Assembly (NCBI GenBank): GCA_000421085.1
Contig: ATWE01000009.1
Coordinates: 186,001-250,000, forward strand
Direction: 5' to 3'
DNA length: 64,000 nucleotides
DNA from: Ensifer sp. USDA 6670
Lineage (GTDB): Bacteria > Pseudomonadota > Alphaproteobacteria > Rhizobiales > Rhizobiaceae
Part shown: positions 44,948 to 53,426 of the stretch, one piece after another
Layout of the letters: each line of letters starts with the position of its first letter
Position numbering within the stretch: position 1 is the stretch's first letter
Notes under the pieces: generated by a model
What the model was told of the DNA's origin: nothing
The model's input: only the letters and a program-made list of their open reading frames with translations
Database searches by the model: none
Program-made: the position numbers and the translations under genes

Positions 44948-45063
44948 CCTTATATGCTCCGATTGAAAACAGGATACTGGCGGTTCGAGCGAAAGATTCT
45001 CGGTCGCATGCAGGATGATATGGCGGGCTCTTTCGCAGAGGCGCGCGAGGAGGAGCAAGGAGC

Positions 45064-46509
45064 ATGACGAGCGCAGGCACGATAGAGGATGCGAAGGGCC
45101 CTGCGGAACTGCGCCTGGCGCTACGTCAGATGCTCGGTGAAGATCTCGTGCTGAGCGAAACGGAGGAAATGCTCCGTTACTGCCGCGACTGGCATGGCGA
45201 CGTAACCAGCGGCACCGTGGCGGTGATTCGCCCGCGCTCGACCGAGCAGGTGGCGGCGGCCGTGAAAGCCTGCCGGGAGCTTAGGCTTTCGATCGTGCCG
45301 CAGGGCGGCAATACCGGCCTCGTGCTCGGCGCGATCCCCGATGCACCGGAGAGGCAGGTCGTGCTTTCTCTCTCTCGCATGAACCGCATCCGCAAGATCG
45401 ATGCGGCCGACTTTTCGGCGGTTGTCGAGTCCGGTTGCATTCTCTCCGAACTCAAGGATGCGATTGCGGAGATGGGCATGTTCTTTCCGCTTGCACTCGG
45501 TGCGCAGGGAAGCTGCCAGATTGGGGGAAATGTTTCGACGAATGCCGGCGGCATCAACGTGCTCCGCTATGGCATGACCCGCGAACTGGTGCTGGGACTT
45601 GAAGTGGTCCTCCCGGACGGCAGCATCCTCGAAGGTCTATCGACGTTGAGAAAGGACAATCGCGGCATCGACCTGAAGCAGCTTTTCATCGGCGCGGAAG
45701 GCACGCTCGGCATCATCACCGCCGTCTCCATCAAGTTGACGCCCTATCCGGACCACGTAGCCACGGCGCTCCTCGGGCTTGCCTCCCTGGAAGATGCCAT
45801 CAAGCTCTATCGCCGGGCGCGTCGGGACTGCTGCGACCTGATGTCGGCCTTCGAGTTCATGCCGCCGCTCGCCTTCACCTTGGCGCAGGAGGCGATGCCC
45901 GATTTGCCGATCCCGATCTCGGCGGAATATCCGGCCTATGTGCTGATGGAGATTTCCGGCTCCGGCCTCGTCGATGTCGACGATCTGATGCAGCGCTTCC
46001 TTGAAGGTGTAATGGAGGAAGGGCTCGTCCTCGACGGAACGATCGCCGCCTCGCAGACGCAGGCGCGCAATCTTTGGTTGATCCGCGAGGGCATGAACGA
46101 AGGCCAGGCGAAACGCGGCACTCATATGCGCACCGATATCTCCGTACCGCTCTCACAGTTGGCATCCTTTGTAGAGGAGGCGGAAGAGGCGGTCTGCGAC
46201 GCGCTTCCCGGCGCCGTCAGCGTTTCCTATGGCCATGTCGGCGACGGCAATGTGCATCTCAACGTCCTGCCGCCGGCCGGCAGTACGCCCGAGGAGCGTA
46301 TCCAGTTGATCTACAAGGCCAAGACGGTCGTGAACGCGGTGCTCGATCGCTACACCGGAAGCATCAGCGCCGAGCACGGTATCGGGCGCCTGAAGCGGCC
46401 GGATTTCGACGCCAGGCTGCCCGAGAGCCGCCGAAAGCTGTTGACGGCGCTCAAGCATGCCGTTGACCCGGAGATGATCATGAATCCTGGTTGTCAACTG
46501 AGATTCTAA
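45064..46509 (+). CDS. FAD-linked 2-hydroxyacid oxidase/dehydrogenase (GlcD/D-lactate dehydrogenase type)
   Basis: A 481-residue flavoprotein. The PCMH-type FAD domain (about residues 45-225) has PQGGNTGLVLGAIP and QGSCQIGGNVSTNAGGINVL; the C-terminal cap has GHVGDGNVHLNVL and the final EHGIGRLKR. Such enzymes oxidise D-lactate, glycolate or D-2-hydroxyglutarate to the 2-keto acid. In this cluster glycolate or a similar C2/C3 product of the FAH enzyme is a plausible substrate. Divergent from denD; the regulator gene follows after 15 nt. Confidence 0.85.
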   Translation: MTSAGTIEDAKGPAELRLALRQMLGEDLVLSETEEMLRYCRDWHGDVTSGTVAVIRPRSTEQVAAAVKACRELRLSIVPQGGNTGLVLGAIPDAPERQVVLSLSRMNRIRKIDAADFSAVVESGCILSELKDAIAEMGMFFPLALGAQGSCQIGGNVSTNAGGINVLRYGMTRELVLGLEVVLPDGSILEGLSTLRKDNRGIDLKQLFIGAEGTLGIITAVSIKLTPYPDHVATALLGLASLEDAIKLYRRARRDCCDLMSAFEFMPPLAFTLAQEAMPDLPIPISAEYPAYVLMEISGSGLVDVDDLMQRFLEGVMEEGLVLDGTIAASQTQARNLWLIREGMNEGQAKRGTHMRTDISVPLSQLASFVEEAEEAVCDALPGAVSVSYGHVGDGNVHLNVLPPAGSTPEERIQLIYKAKTVVNAVLDRYTGSISAEHGIGRLKRPDFDARLPESRRKLLTALKHAVDPEMIMNPGCQLRF

Positions 46510-46524
46510 AAGGGGAGAGCAATC

Positions 46525-47244
46525 TTGGCGGCAATGGATTTCGGCCAGATCAGCAGGAGCGAGCATTTGCCGGCGCGCATCGCGGCGAAGATCGGCAGGG
46601 AGATCACCGACGGACGTATCGCACCCGGAGAGAAACTGCCGACGGAGCATCTGCTTGCCACGACCTTCGGGGTCAGCCGCTCGGTGGTGCGGGAGGCGAT
46701 AGCTCAATTGCGAAATGAAGGCCTGGTGGAAACCCGCCAGGGGGTCGGCGCCTTCGCCACGGAAATCGAGCGTCGGCAATCGCTTCGGATAGAGCAGGGA
46801 GATCTCGCTGATCGGGGAAGTTTCCGTGATCTCTTTCAACTCCGTATTCCGCTCGAGGTGGAGGCGGCTCGACTTGCGGCGATCCATCACACACCGCAGG
46901 AATTGGCCAAGATCGACGAGGCGTTGCGGCAGATGACAGGCGCGGAAAAATGGACGGATGAGGGGATCGTGGCCGACCTCGCCTTTCATCGCGCGATTGC
47001 GGCGGCCACCCATAACGAATATTTCCTGCTTTTCATCGGATTCATCGCGGAGCGGATCAGCCTGGCGATCAACGCGGCACGCGCCGCTGCGATACTGGAG
47101 GAGATCGTCGAAGTCACGATTGCGGAACATGTCGCCATCCGGGATGGCGTGGCGGCGCGAGATCCCGGCAAGGCCGAGGAGGCGATGCGCCATCATCTGA
47201 ACGGGGCGGCGGCCCGCCTGGACTTGACGATTGAAGGCTTCTAG
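46525..47244 (+). CDS. GntR-family (FadR-type) transcriptional regulator
   Basis: A 239-residue regulator. TTG 46525 is preceded by GGGGAGAG at good spacing; ATG 46534 is the alternative. The wHTH is GEKLPTEHLLATTFGVSRSVVREAIAQLRNEGLVETRQGVGAFA, of FadR type. The effector domain has LAFHRAIAAATHNEYF. It lies between the denD/GlcD genes and the FAH-TRAP operon, all of which carry a GTC[TA]GA-like motif upstream, so it probably controls the whole cluster. Confidence 0.88.
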   Translation: MAAMDFGQISRSEHLPARIAAKIGREITDGRIAPGEKLPTEHLLATTFGVSRSVVREAIAQLRNEGLVETRQGVGAFATEIERRQSLRIEQGDLADRGSFRDLFQLRIPLEVEAARLAAIHHTPQELAKIDEALRQMTGAEKWTDEGIVADLAFHRAIAAATHNEYFLLFIGFIAERISLAINAARAAAILEEIVEVTIAEHVAIRDGVAARDPGKAEEAMRHHLNGAAARLDLTIEGF

Positions 47245-47293
47245 GCCTCGGAGTTTCGAACTGGTCGGCGCGGTTCGCGAGGTCTTGGTGGAG

Positions 47294-47402
47294 TATCAGA
47301 CTTTACTTACCGACGGCCTAGACATGGTCAAAAAGTCATACTAGAAGCAGGTCATCTCGTTGTCAGACATCCTGACAATGGGAGCCCGTACCTTCGAGGT
47401 AC
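47294..47402 (+). promoter_or_regulatory. operator and leader region upstream of the FAH-TRAP operon
   Basis: An inverted repeat TTGTCAG (47360-47366) / CTGACAA (47372-47378) with a 5-nt spacer is a good FadR-type operator; a further TATCAGAC lies at 47294-47301. Downstream, CGTACCT / AGGTACG (47387-47393 and 47397-47403) can form a 7-bp hairpin in the leader just before the start codon. Confidence 0.55.
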
Positions 47403-47423
47403 GAGATGAGCGGAGGATTTCTC

Positions 47424-48602
47424 GTGAGTTTCGAACAGGCACTGAGCGCCGAATCAATCCAACCTGCGGACGCATCCAGCGCGTTGCTCGTCGGGCGCGT
47501 CTGGTCCAAAACCGCCGGCGGACCTTGCCCGGTTCTGATCTCGGATGGAGAGGTCTTCGACCTGACCCCACTCGCGGCAACGATTTCCGCGCTTCTTGAG
47601 ATCGACGGTCTTGTCGACGCCTTGCGCGAACCGTCGCGCTTTGCAAGCCTCGGCTCTCTCGATGCATTCCTCCGTGGCGAGGCGGGCGATCTTCTGGCGC
47701 CTGCCGATCTGCAGGCCGTCAAGGCGGCTGGCGTCACCTTTGCGGACAGCATGCTGGAGCGCGTGATCGAGGAGCAGGCCAAGGGCGACCCGCTGCGCGC
47801 GCAGGAAATTCGCGGCCGGCTGGCCCCCGTCCTCGGCGACAATCTCAAAGGCCTCGTCGCCGGTTCCGACAAGGCGGCCGAGGTCAAGAAACTGCTCCAG
47901 GAGCTCGGTCTTTGGTCGCAGTACCTCGAAGTGGGTATCGGTCCCGACGCTGAAATCTTCACCAAGGCGCAGCCCATGTCTTCGGTCGGGTGCGGTGCCC
48001 ATATCGGCATCCACCCCAAGTCCGACTGGAACAATCCGGAACCGGAAGTGGTGCTGGCCGTCACGTCGAAGGGCAAGATCGTCGGTGCGACGCTCGGCAA
48101 CGATGTCAATCTTCGCGACTTCGAAGGCCGCTCCGCACTGCTTCTCAGCAAGGCGAAGGACAATAATGCGTCCTGCTCGATCGGCCCGTTCATCCGGCTC
48201 TTCGACGGTGCCTTCACGATCGAGGACGTGAAACAGGCGGAAGTCTCGCTCGTCGTCGACGGCAAAGAAGGTTTCAAGATGACCGGCATCAGCCCGATGT
48301 CGGCGATCAGCCGCAGCCCGGAAGATCTCGTTTCGCAGCTTCTCAACGACAACCACCAGTATCCGGATGGCGTGGTCTTCTTCCTCGGAACGATGTTTGC
48401 GCCAGTGAAGGATCGTCGGGGCACCGGGCTCGGCTTCACGCATGAGATCGGAGACCGGGTCGAGATCTCGACGCCGCGTCTCGGACGCCTCGTAAATTGG
48501 GTCGATCATAGCGACCGCTGCCCGAAATGGAGCTTCGGCCTTGGCGCTCTGATGAAGAACCTTGCCGAACGCGGACTGTTGCAGGTGAAACGGGAGGGGT
48601 AG
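47424..48602 (+). CDS. fumarylacetoacetate hydrolase (FAH)-family enzyme, sugar-acid catabolism
   Basis: A 392-residue FAH-fold protein. The catalytic C-terminal domain has metal ligands in the segment SDWNNPEPEVVLAV, then LGNDVNLRDFEGRSALLLSKAKDNN. The ~390-residue length and the VGCGAHIGIHPKSDWNNPEPEVVL box recall 2-keto-3-deoxy-pentonate dehydratase / diketo-acid hydrolase relatives; the exact reaction is inferred. GTG 47424 has an ideal GGAGGA 7 nt upstream; ATG 47406 lacks one. The DctQ gene starts right after the stop. Confidence 0.85.
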   Translation: MSFEQALSAESIQPADASSALLVGRVWSKTAGGPCPVLISDGEVFDLTPLAATISALLEIDGLVDALREPSRFASLGSLDAFLRGEAGDLLAPADLQAVKAAGVTFADSMLERVIEEQAKGDPLRAQEIRGRLAPVLGDNLKGLVAGSDKAAEVKKLLQELGLWSQYLEVGIGPDAEIFTKAQPMSSVGCGAHIGIHPKSDWNNPEPEVVLAVTSKGKIVGATLGNDVNLRDFEGRSALLLSKAKDNNASCSIGPFIRLFDGAFTIEDVKQAEVSLVVDGKEGFKMTGISPMSAISRSPEDLVSQLLNDNHQYPDGVVFFLGTMFAPVKDRRGTGLGFTHEIGDRVEISTPRLGRLVNWVDHSDRCPKWSFGLGALMKNLAERGLLQVKREG

Positions 48603-49136
48603 ATGCAAAAAGCGATCGATACTTTCTACAGACTGCTCGAGCTGCTCTTGATCGTGCTGCTCGCAGGCATGGCCGTGATGGTGTTCCTCAACGTCGTCCT
48701 GCGCTATGGCTTCAACTCCGGCATCAATGTCTCGGACGAGATGTCGCGGTACTTTTTCGTGTGGCTCACCTTCATCGGAGCGGTTGTCACCTTCCGCGAA
48801 AATTCGCATGTCGGGGTCGAGACCCTGGTCTCGCTGTTCGGCCGCAAGGGCCGCATCATCTGCATGATCCTTTCCAATATCGTCGTCATCGGCGTATCGG
48901 CGATCTTCTTCTGGGGCACCTGGAAGCAGTCGCCGATCAATGCCTCGATGGCCGCACCCGTTACCGGCATCTCGATGCTGTGGGTTTACGGGATCGGATA
49001 TTTCACCGGAGCGGGCGTGGTCCTGATCGCGCTCGAGCGCCTTTTCCGCTTGCTGACGGGGCGCGTCACGGAAGAAGAGATCGCCGCCTTCGCCGGTGAA
49101 AACATGTCTCTCGAGCAGCTGGCGGAGCGCACTTAA
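48603..49136 (+). CDS. TRAP transporter small membrane subunit (DctQ family)
   Basis: A 177-residue inner-membrane protein with four helices, RYGFNSGINVSDEMSRYFFVW after the first and RENSHVGVETLVSLF before the third. It pairs with the next gene. Its ATG abuts the FAH stop, and its own stop overlaps the DctM start (TAATG). The substrate is probably the sugar acid degraded by the cluster. Confidence 0.9.
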   Translation: MQKAIDTFYRLLELLLIVLLAGMAVMVFLNVVLRYGFNSGINVSDEMSRYFFVWLTFIGAVVTFRENSHVGVETLVSLFGRKGRIICMILSNIVVIGVSAIFFWGTWKQSPINASMAAPVTGISMLWVYGIGYFTGAGVVLIALERLFRLLTGRVTEEEIAAFAGENMSLEQLAERT

Positions 49137-50413
49137 TGACCCTTGTCGTCTTCATCGTTTCGCTGCTCGGCGCTATGGCAATCGGCGTGCCGGTTGCCTT
49201 CTCGCTGATGTTCTGCGGCGTCATGCTCATGTGGTACATGGGCATGTTCAATACCCAGATCATCGCGCAGAACATGATCGCGGGCGCCGATACCTTCACG
49301 CTCCTCGCCATCCCGTTCTTCATTCTAGCCGGTGAATTGATGAACGCCGGCGGCTTGTCGCGTCGCATCATCGATTTCGCAATCGCCTGTGTCGGTCATA
49401 TACGCGGCGGTCTCGGCATCGTTGCCATCATGGCGGCCGTGATCATGGCAAGTATCTCGGGTTCGGCGGCAGCCGACACCGCGGCACTTGCGGCAATCCT
49501 GATTCCGATGATGGCGAAGGCCGGGTACAACGTTCCCCGGTCCGCCGGCCTGATCGCTGCGGGTGGTGTCATTGCCCCCGTCATCCCGCCATCCATGGCC
49601 TTCATCGTGTTCGGGGTGGCGGCGAACGTCTCGATCACGCAGCTCTTCATGGCAGGCATCGTGCCCGGCCTCCTCATGGGTATCGCCCTTGTCGCCACGT
49701 GGCTGCTGGTCGTGCGGAAGGATGACATCCAGCCGCTTCCACGCACTCCGATGAAGGAGCGGCTCCGCGCCACCGGACGGGCGCTTTGGGCTCTTGGCAT
49801 GCCGGTCATCATCCTCGGCGGCATCAAGGCCGGCGTCGTGACGCCGACCGAAGCTGCCGTGGTCGCCGCAGTCTACGCCCTCTTCGTCGGCATGGTCATT
49901 TATCGAGAACTCAAGCCCCGTGACCTGCCGGGGGTCATACTCCAGGCGGCGAAGACCACTGCTGTGATCATGTTCCTCGTTTGCGCTGCGCTCGTCTCCT
50001 CGTGGCTGATCACTGCAGCGAACATTCCAGCGGAAATCACCGGCTTCATCTCTCCGCTGATCGACCGCCCGACGCTTCTGATGTTCGTCATCATGCTGGT
50101 CGTATTGGTGGTGGGCACCGCACTCGACCTTACCCCCACGATCCTGATCCTGACGCCGGTGCTCATGCCGATCATCAAGCAGGCCGGAATAGATCCCGTC
50201 TATTTCGGTGTCCTGTTCATCATGAATACCTGCATCGGGCTGCTGACCCCACCTGTCGGCGTCGTGTTGAACGTCGTCAGCGGCGTCGGCCGGGTTCCGC
50301 TTGGGAAGGTAATCGTCGGCGTGACTCCATTCCTGGTGGCCCAGATACTCGTGCTTTTGCTTCTGGTCCTGTTCCCGGACATCGTCATCGTGCCCGCACG
50401 CTGGCTCCATTAG
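49136..50413 (+). CDS. TRAP transporter large membrane subunit (DctM family)
   Basis: A 425-residue permease with about 12 helices and the DctM box MASISGSAAADTAALAAILIPMM, GVIAPVIPPSMAFIVFG, and the MNTCIGLLTPPVGVVLNVV segment near the C-terminus. It forms the channel with DctQ. The binding-protein gene follows 50 nt downstream. Confidence 0.92.
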   Translation: MTLVVFIVSLLGAMAIGVPVAFSLMFCGVMLMWYMGMFNTQIIAQNMIAGADTFTLLAIPFFILAGELMNAGGLSRRIIDFAIACVGHIRGGLGIVAIMAAVIMASISGSAAADTAALAAILIPMMAKAGYNVPRSAGLIAAGGVIAPVIPPSMAFIVFGVAANVSITQLFMAGIVPGLLMGIALVATWLLVVRKDDIQPLPRTPMKERLRATGRALWALGMPVIILGGIKAGVVTPTEAAVVAAVYALFVGMVIYRELKPRDLPGVILQAAKTTAVIMFLVCAALVSSWLITAANIPAEITGFISPLIDRPTLLMFVIMLVVLVVGTALDLTPTILILTPVLMPIIKQAGIDPVYFGVLFIMNTCIGLLTPPVGVVLNVVSGVGRVPLGKVIVGVTPFLVAQILVLLLLVLFPDIVIVPARWLH

Positions 50414-50463
50414 AAGGGCACTAACCCGCAACCCCTCACCAACAATCCAAGGGAGGATACCCC

Positions 50464-51468
50464 GTGAGAAAACTGCTTCTTGCCACGACTGCCATCGCTT
50501 TCGGTCTTTCGGCCGCGGCGCCGGCTTTCGCCGAGTTCAACGACCGCAACATCCGCGTGTCGAACGGCATCAACGAAGACCATCCGGTCGGTAACGGCAT
50601 CAAGGCGATGCAGGCCTGTCTCGATCAGAAATCCGGTGGCAAGCTGAAGCTCACCGCTTTCTGGGGCGGCGCGCTCGGCGGCGACCTTCAGGCGACGCAG
50701 GCCCTGCGCTCCGGCGTACAGGAGGCCGTCGTCACGTCGTCCTCGCCGCTCGTCGGCATCATCCCGGCACTCGGCGTATTCGACCTGCCGTTCCTCTTCG
50801 CCAACGCTCAGGAAGCCTACACGGTACTCGATGGCGATTTCGGCGACATGATGAACGAGAAGCTGGAAGCGGCCGGCCTGGTCAATCTCGCCTATTGGGA
50901 AAACGGCTTCCGTAACCTGTCGAACTCGGTTCGTCCGGTCACCAAATGGGAAGATTTCGAAGGGATGAAGGTTCGCGTTATGCAGAACAACATCTTCCTC
51001 GATACCTTCCAGAACCTCGGCGCCAACGCCACTCCGATGGCTTTCGGCGAAGTCTTCTCGGCGCTCGAAACCAAGGCGATCGACGCGCAGGAAAACCCCT
51101 ATGTGACGATCGATACGTCGAAGTTCTTCGAAGTGCAGAAGTACGTGACCGAGACGAACCACGCCTACACGCCCTTCCTCTTCCTGTTCTCGAAGCCGAT
51201 CTTCGACAGCTATACGCCGGAAGAGCAGGCAGCACTGCGTGAATGCGCAGTCGTCGGTCGCGACGAGGAGCGCAAGGTCATCCAGGACCTCAACAAGAAG
51301 TCGCTGGAGAAGATCAAGGCAGCTGGTCTCGAAGTGAACACCCTGTCTGCTGAAGAACAGGCTCGCATTCGCGAGAAGTCCATGGTCGTCTATGAAAAGC
51401 ACAAGGCTGAGATCGGTGCCGACGTGGTAGACGCCATTCTCGGCAAGCTGGAAGAGATCCGCAAGTAA
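50464..51468 (+). CDS. TRAP transporter periplasmic solute-binding protein (DctP family)
   Basis: A 334-residue DctP protein. GTG 50464 has GGGAGG upstream. Sec signal peptide (cleavage near PAFAEFN). It has IRVSNGINEDHPVGNGIKAM and the carboxylate-binding Arg in FEGMKVRVMQNN; later EVFSALETKAIDAQENPY. DctP proteins of this type capture dicarboxylates or sugar acids. Last gene of the FAH-TRAP operon, followed by a strong terminator. Confidence 0.92.
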   Translation: MRKLLLATTAIAFGLSAAAPAFAEFNDRNIRVSNGINEDHPVGNGIKAMQACLDQKSGGKLKLTAFWGGALGGDLQATQALRSGVQEAVVTSSSPLVGIIPALGVFDLPFLFANAQEAYTVLDGDFGDMMNEKLEAAGLVNLAYWENGFRNLSNSVRPVTKWEDFEGMKVRVMQNNIFLDTFQNLGANATPMAFGEVFSALETKAIDAQENPYVTIDTSKFFEVQKYVTETNHAYTPFLFLFSKPIFDSYTPEEQAALRECAVVGRDEERKVIQDLNKKSLEKIKAAGLEVNTLSAEEQARIREKSMVVYEKHKAEIGADVVDAILGKLEEIRK

Positions 51469-51514
51469 AGAGAAGAACGGGCCCCGAACGTGGCCTTGCT
51501 CTATGCCTTCCAGG

Positions 51515-51545
51515 AGACCCGCGGCCGGCCGGCCGCGGGTCTTTA
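51515..51545 (+). terminator. rho-independent terminator after the FAH-TRAP operon
   Basis: A perfect 28-bp palindrome (arms 51515-51528 and 51529-51542) rich in G and C, followed by TTTAT. It ends the FAH-DctQMP transcript. Confidence 0.8.
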
Positions 51546-51624
51546 TGCATGCGGCGGGATGATTATCCCGTATGGGCGGATCGATATGGTTTACAGAGCG
51601 AATCTTCGCTAAACCTGCAGGCAT

Positions 51625-52305
51625 ATGGAAACTTCGCTTTATCTCCCCGTCAAAGGCTTTCTCGAAAAGGCAGGCTACGCCGTCAAAGGCGAAGTTGGCG
51701 GCTGCGATCTCGTCGGCTTGAGCGATGACGATCCGCCGGTCGTCGTCATCTGCGAACTGAAGCTGCGCTTCAATCTGGAGCTCATACTGCAGGCTGTCGA
51801 CCGCGCTGCTGTTGCGGACGAGGTCTGGATCGCGGCGCGGGTCTCGGCCAAGGGCAAAGGTCGCGAGACCGACAAACGCTACCGCGATCTCTGCCGCAGG
51901 CTGGGCATCGGCATGCTCGGCATTTCCGATGCCGGCGACGTCAGCGTGATCGTCGGCTCGGTATCGCCGATGCCGCGAACCAATCCGAAACGGCGTTCGG
52001 GGCTCATGCGCGAGCACCAGAGGCGGCGCGGGGATCCGGCAATCGGTGGCAGCACACGCGCGCCCGTCATGACGGCCTACCGCCAGCAGGCGCTCGGCTG
52101 TGCTTTGGCCCTGGCATCGGGCCCGCTGCGCGTACGTGAAATAAGACCCAGCGTACCGGATGCCGGGAAGATACTGCTTTCTAATGTCTATGGCTGGTTT
52201 GAACGGCTCGACAGAGGCGTCTATGGCCTGACGGAGGCTGGACGGGAAGCACTGCAGCGGTGGCCGCAGCAGGACATGCAGGCAAAAACGGCCGTCCCGG
52301 CCTGA
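51625..52305 (+). CDS. DUF2161-family protein (PDDEXK-nuclease-like fold)
   Basis: A 226-residue protein. The N-terminal half has METSLYLPVKGFLEKAGYAVKGEVGGCDLVG and VVVICELKLRF, which look like the D...ExK core of PD-(D/E)XK enzymes (Asp in GCDLV, Glu-Leu-Lys). The C-terminal half has a winged-helix-like segment (about 175-215). This fits DUF2161. Function is unknown. It precedes an exonuclease gene on the same strand by about 130 nt. Confidence 0.8.
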   Translation: METSLYLPVKGFLEKAGYAVKGEVGGCDLVGLSDDDPPVVVICELKLRFNLELILQAVDRAAVADEVWIAARVSAKGKGRETDKRYRDLCRRLGIGMLGISDAGDVSVIVGSVSPMPRTNPKRRSGLMREHQRRRGDPAIGGSTRAPVMTAYRQQALGCALALASGPLRVREIRPSVPDAGKILLSNVYGWFERLDRGVYGLTEAGREALQRWPQQDMQAKTAVPA

Positions 52306-52435
52306 GTTTTGCCGAGGCGCTGGAAATAGCGCATGTGGGGTCCTCCATCGCATTATCGGTGGGTATGAGCATCGGGGAGGTGTTCATAGGGCAACCGGCG
52401 CTTTAGAGTTGGAGCACCTTAACGATGGGGACCGG

Positions 52436-53413
52436 ATGACCTCTCAGCTCGACATGTTTGCCCGAGATGTGCGACCAGCAGCCGCGAGAGCCGAGGCAAG
52501 CCGTGCCCGGCGGCACGCATCGACCTCCTTTTCCGAAACCGAGATGCTTGCCGCGTTGAAGGCGACGGGCCGCTACAGGATATTGCGAAAGCTTGAAGCC
52601 CGCACGGTCGTCTCAGACGTGAGGCCCGGCTTTCCCCTGAGGGGCGTCATCCTCGACACGGAGACAACCGGGCTCGATGCCCGCAAATGCGAGATCATCG
52701 AGATCGGGCTGGTCTCGTTTACCTACAACGAGGAGGGTGAGATCGGCGATGTGACAGCGGTTTATGGCGGTTTGCAGCAGCCGACCATCGCCATTCCATC
52801 CGACATCACCCGGTTGACAGGTATTACCGATGCCATGGTCGCCGGCCAGTCGATCGATATTGCTGCAGTCCAGGCAATCGTTGAGCCTGCCGATCTCATC
52901 ATCGCCCACAATGCCGGCTTCGATCGGCCGTTTTGCGAGGCGTTTTCGGATGTGTTTGTCCGCAAGGCCTGGGCATGCTCGGTCTCCGAAATCGATTGGA
53001 GCGGCCGAGGCTTTGAAGGCACGAAGCTCGGCTATCTGATCGGGCAGAGCGGATATTTCCATGATGGGCATCGGGCTGTAGATGACTGCTTTGCTCTCCT
53101 TGAGGTTCTGGAACAGTCGAGTGATGGCGCCGCACTGCCGCCGTTTGCCGAACTTTACAAAGTGAGCCAGCGCTCACGGGTAAGGATTTTTGCGGAGAAT
53201 GCGCCGTTCGACCTGAAGGACGTGCTGAAGGCCCGCGGCTACCGCTGGTCTGACGGCAGCGACGGCCGCCCGAAATCGTGGTGGATAGAGGTCGCCGAGG
53301 AGGATCTCGAGGCTGAACTCGGCTTCCTTCGGACGGAGATCTATCGCTGGAACGAGGCAGATCCTCCGACGCAGCGGCTAACTGCCTTCGACAGATACAA
53401 AGCGCGAAGATAG
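52436..53413 (+). CDS. DEDDh 3'-5' exonuclease (DNA polymerase III epsilon-like)
   Basis: A 325-residue protein. Exonuclease motifs are VILDTETTGLDARKCEIIEIG (ExoI, Asp and Glu), AHNAGFDRPFCEAF (ExoII) and HDGHRAVDDCFAL (ExoIII, His and Asp). A C-terminal region of about 90 residues (RIFAENAPFDLKDVLKARGYRW) is an extension seen in proofreading-exonuclease homologues. ATG 52436 has GGGGACC upstream. It is a stand-alone exonuclease, not DnaQ, which is shorter. Confidence 0.88.
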   Translation: MTSQLDMFARDVRPAAARAEASRARRHASTSFSETEMLAALKATGRYRILRKLEARTVVSDVRPGFPLRGVILDTETTGLDARKCEIIEIGLVSFTYNEEGEIGDVTAVYGGLQQPTIAIPSDITRLTGITDAMVAGQSIDIAAVQAIVEPADLIIAHNAGFDRPFCEAFSDVFVRKAWACSVSEIDWSGRGFEGTKLGYLIGQSGYFHDGHRAVDDCFALLEVLEQSSDGAALPPFAELYKVSQRSRVRIFAENAPFDLKDVLKARGYRWSDGSDGRPKSWWIEVAEEDLEAELGFLRTEIYRWNEADPPTQRLTAFDRYKARR

Positions 53414-53426
53414 CACACACTTTTCC

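Noticed and set aside
44868-45080. Upstream extension of denD to 45080
   Set aside because: It would cross the regulatory region and run into the start of the divergent gene. The ideal Shine-Dalgarno supports ATG 44867.
47454-48809. 451-codon open frame on the minus strand opposite the FAH gene
   Set aside because: The FAH motifs are on the plus strand, and the minus frame ends in no known domain.
50410-52353. 647-codon open frame on the minus strand
   Set aside because: It runs opposite the DctP and DUF2161 genes and across a strong terminator, so it is a composition artefact.
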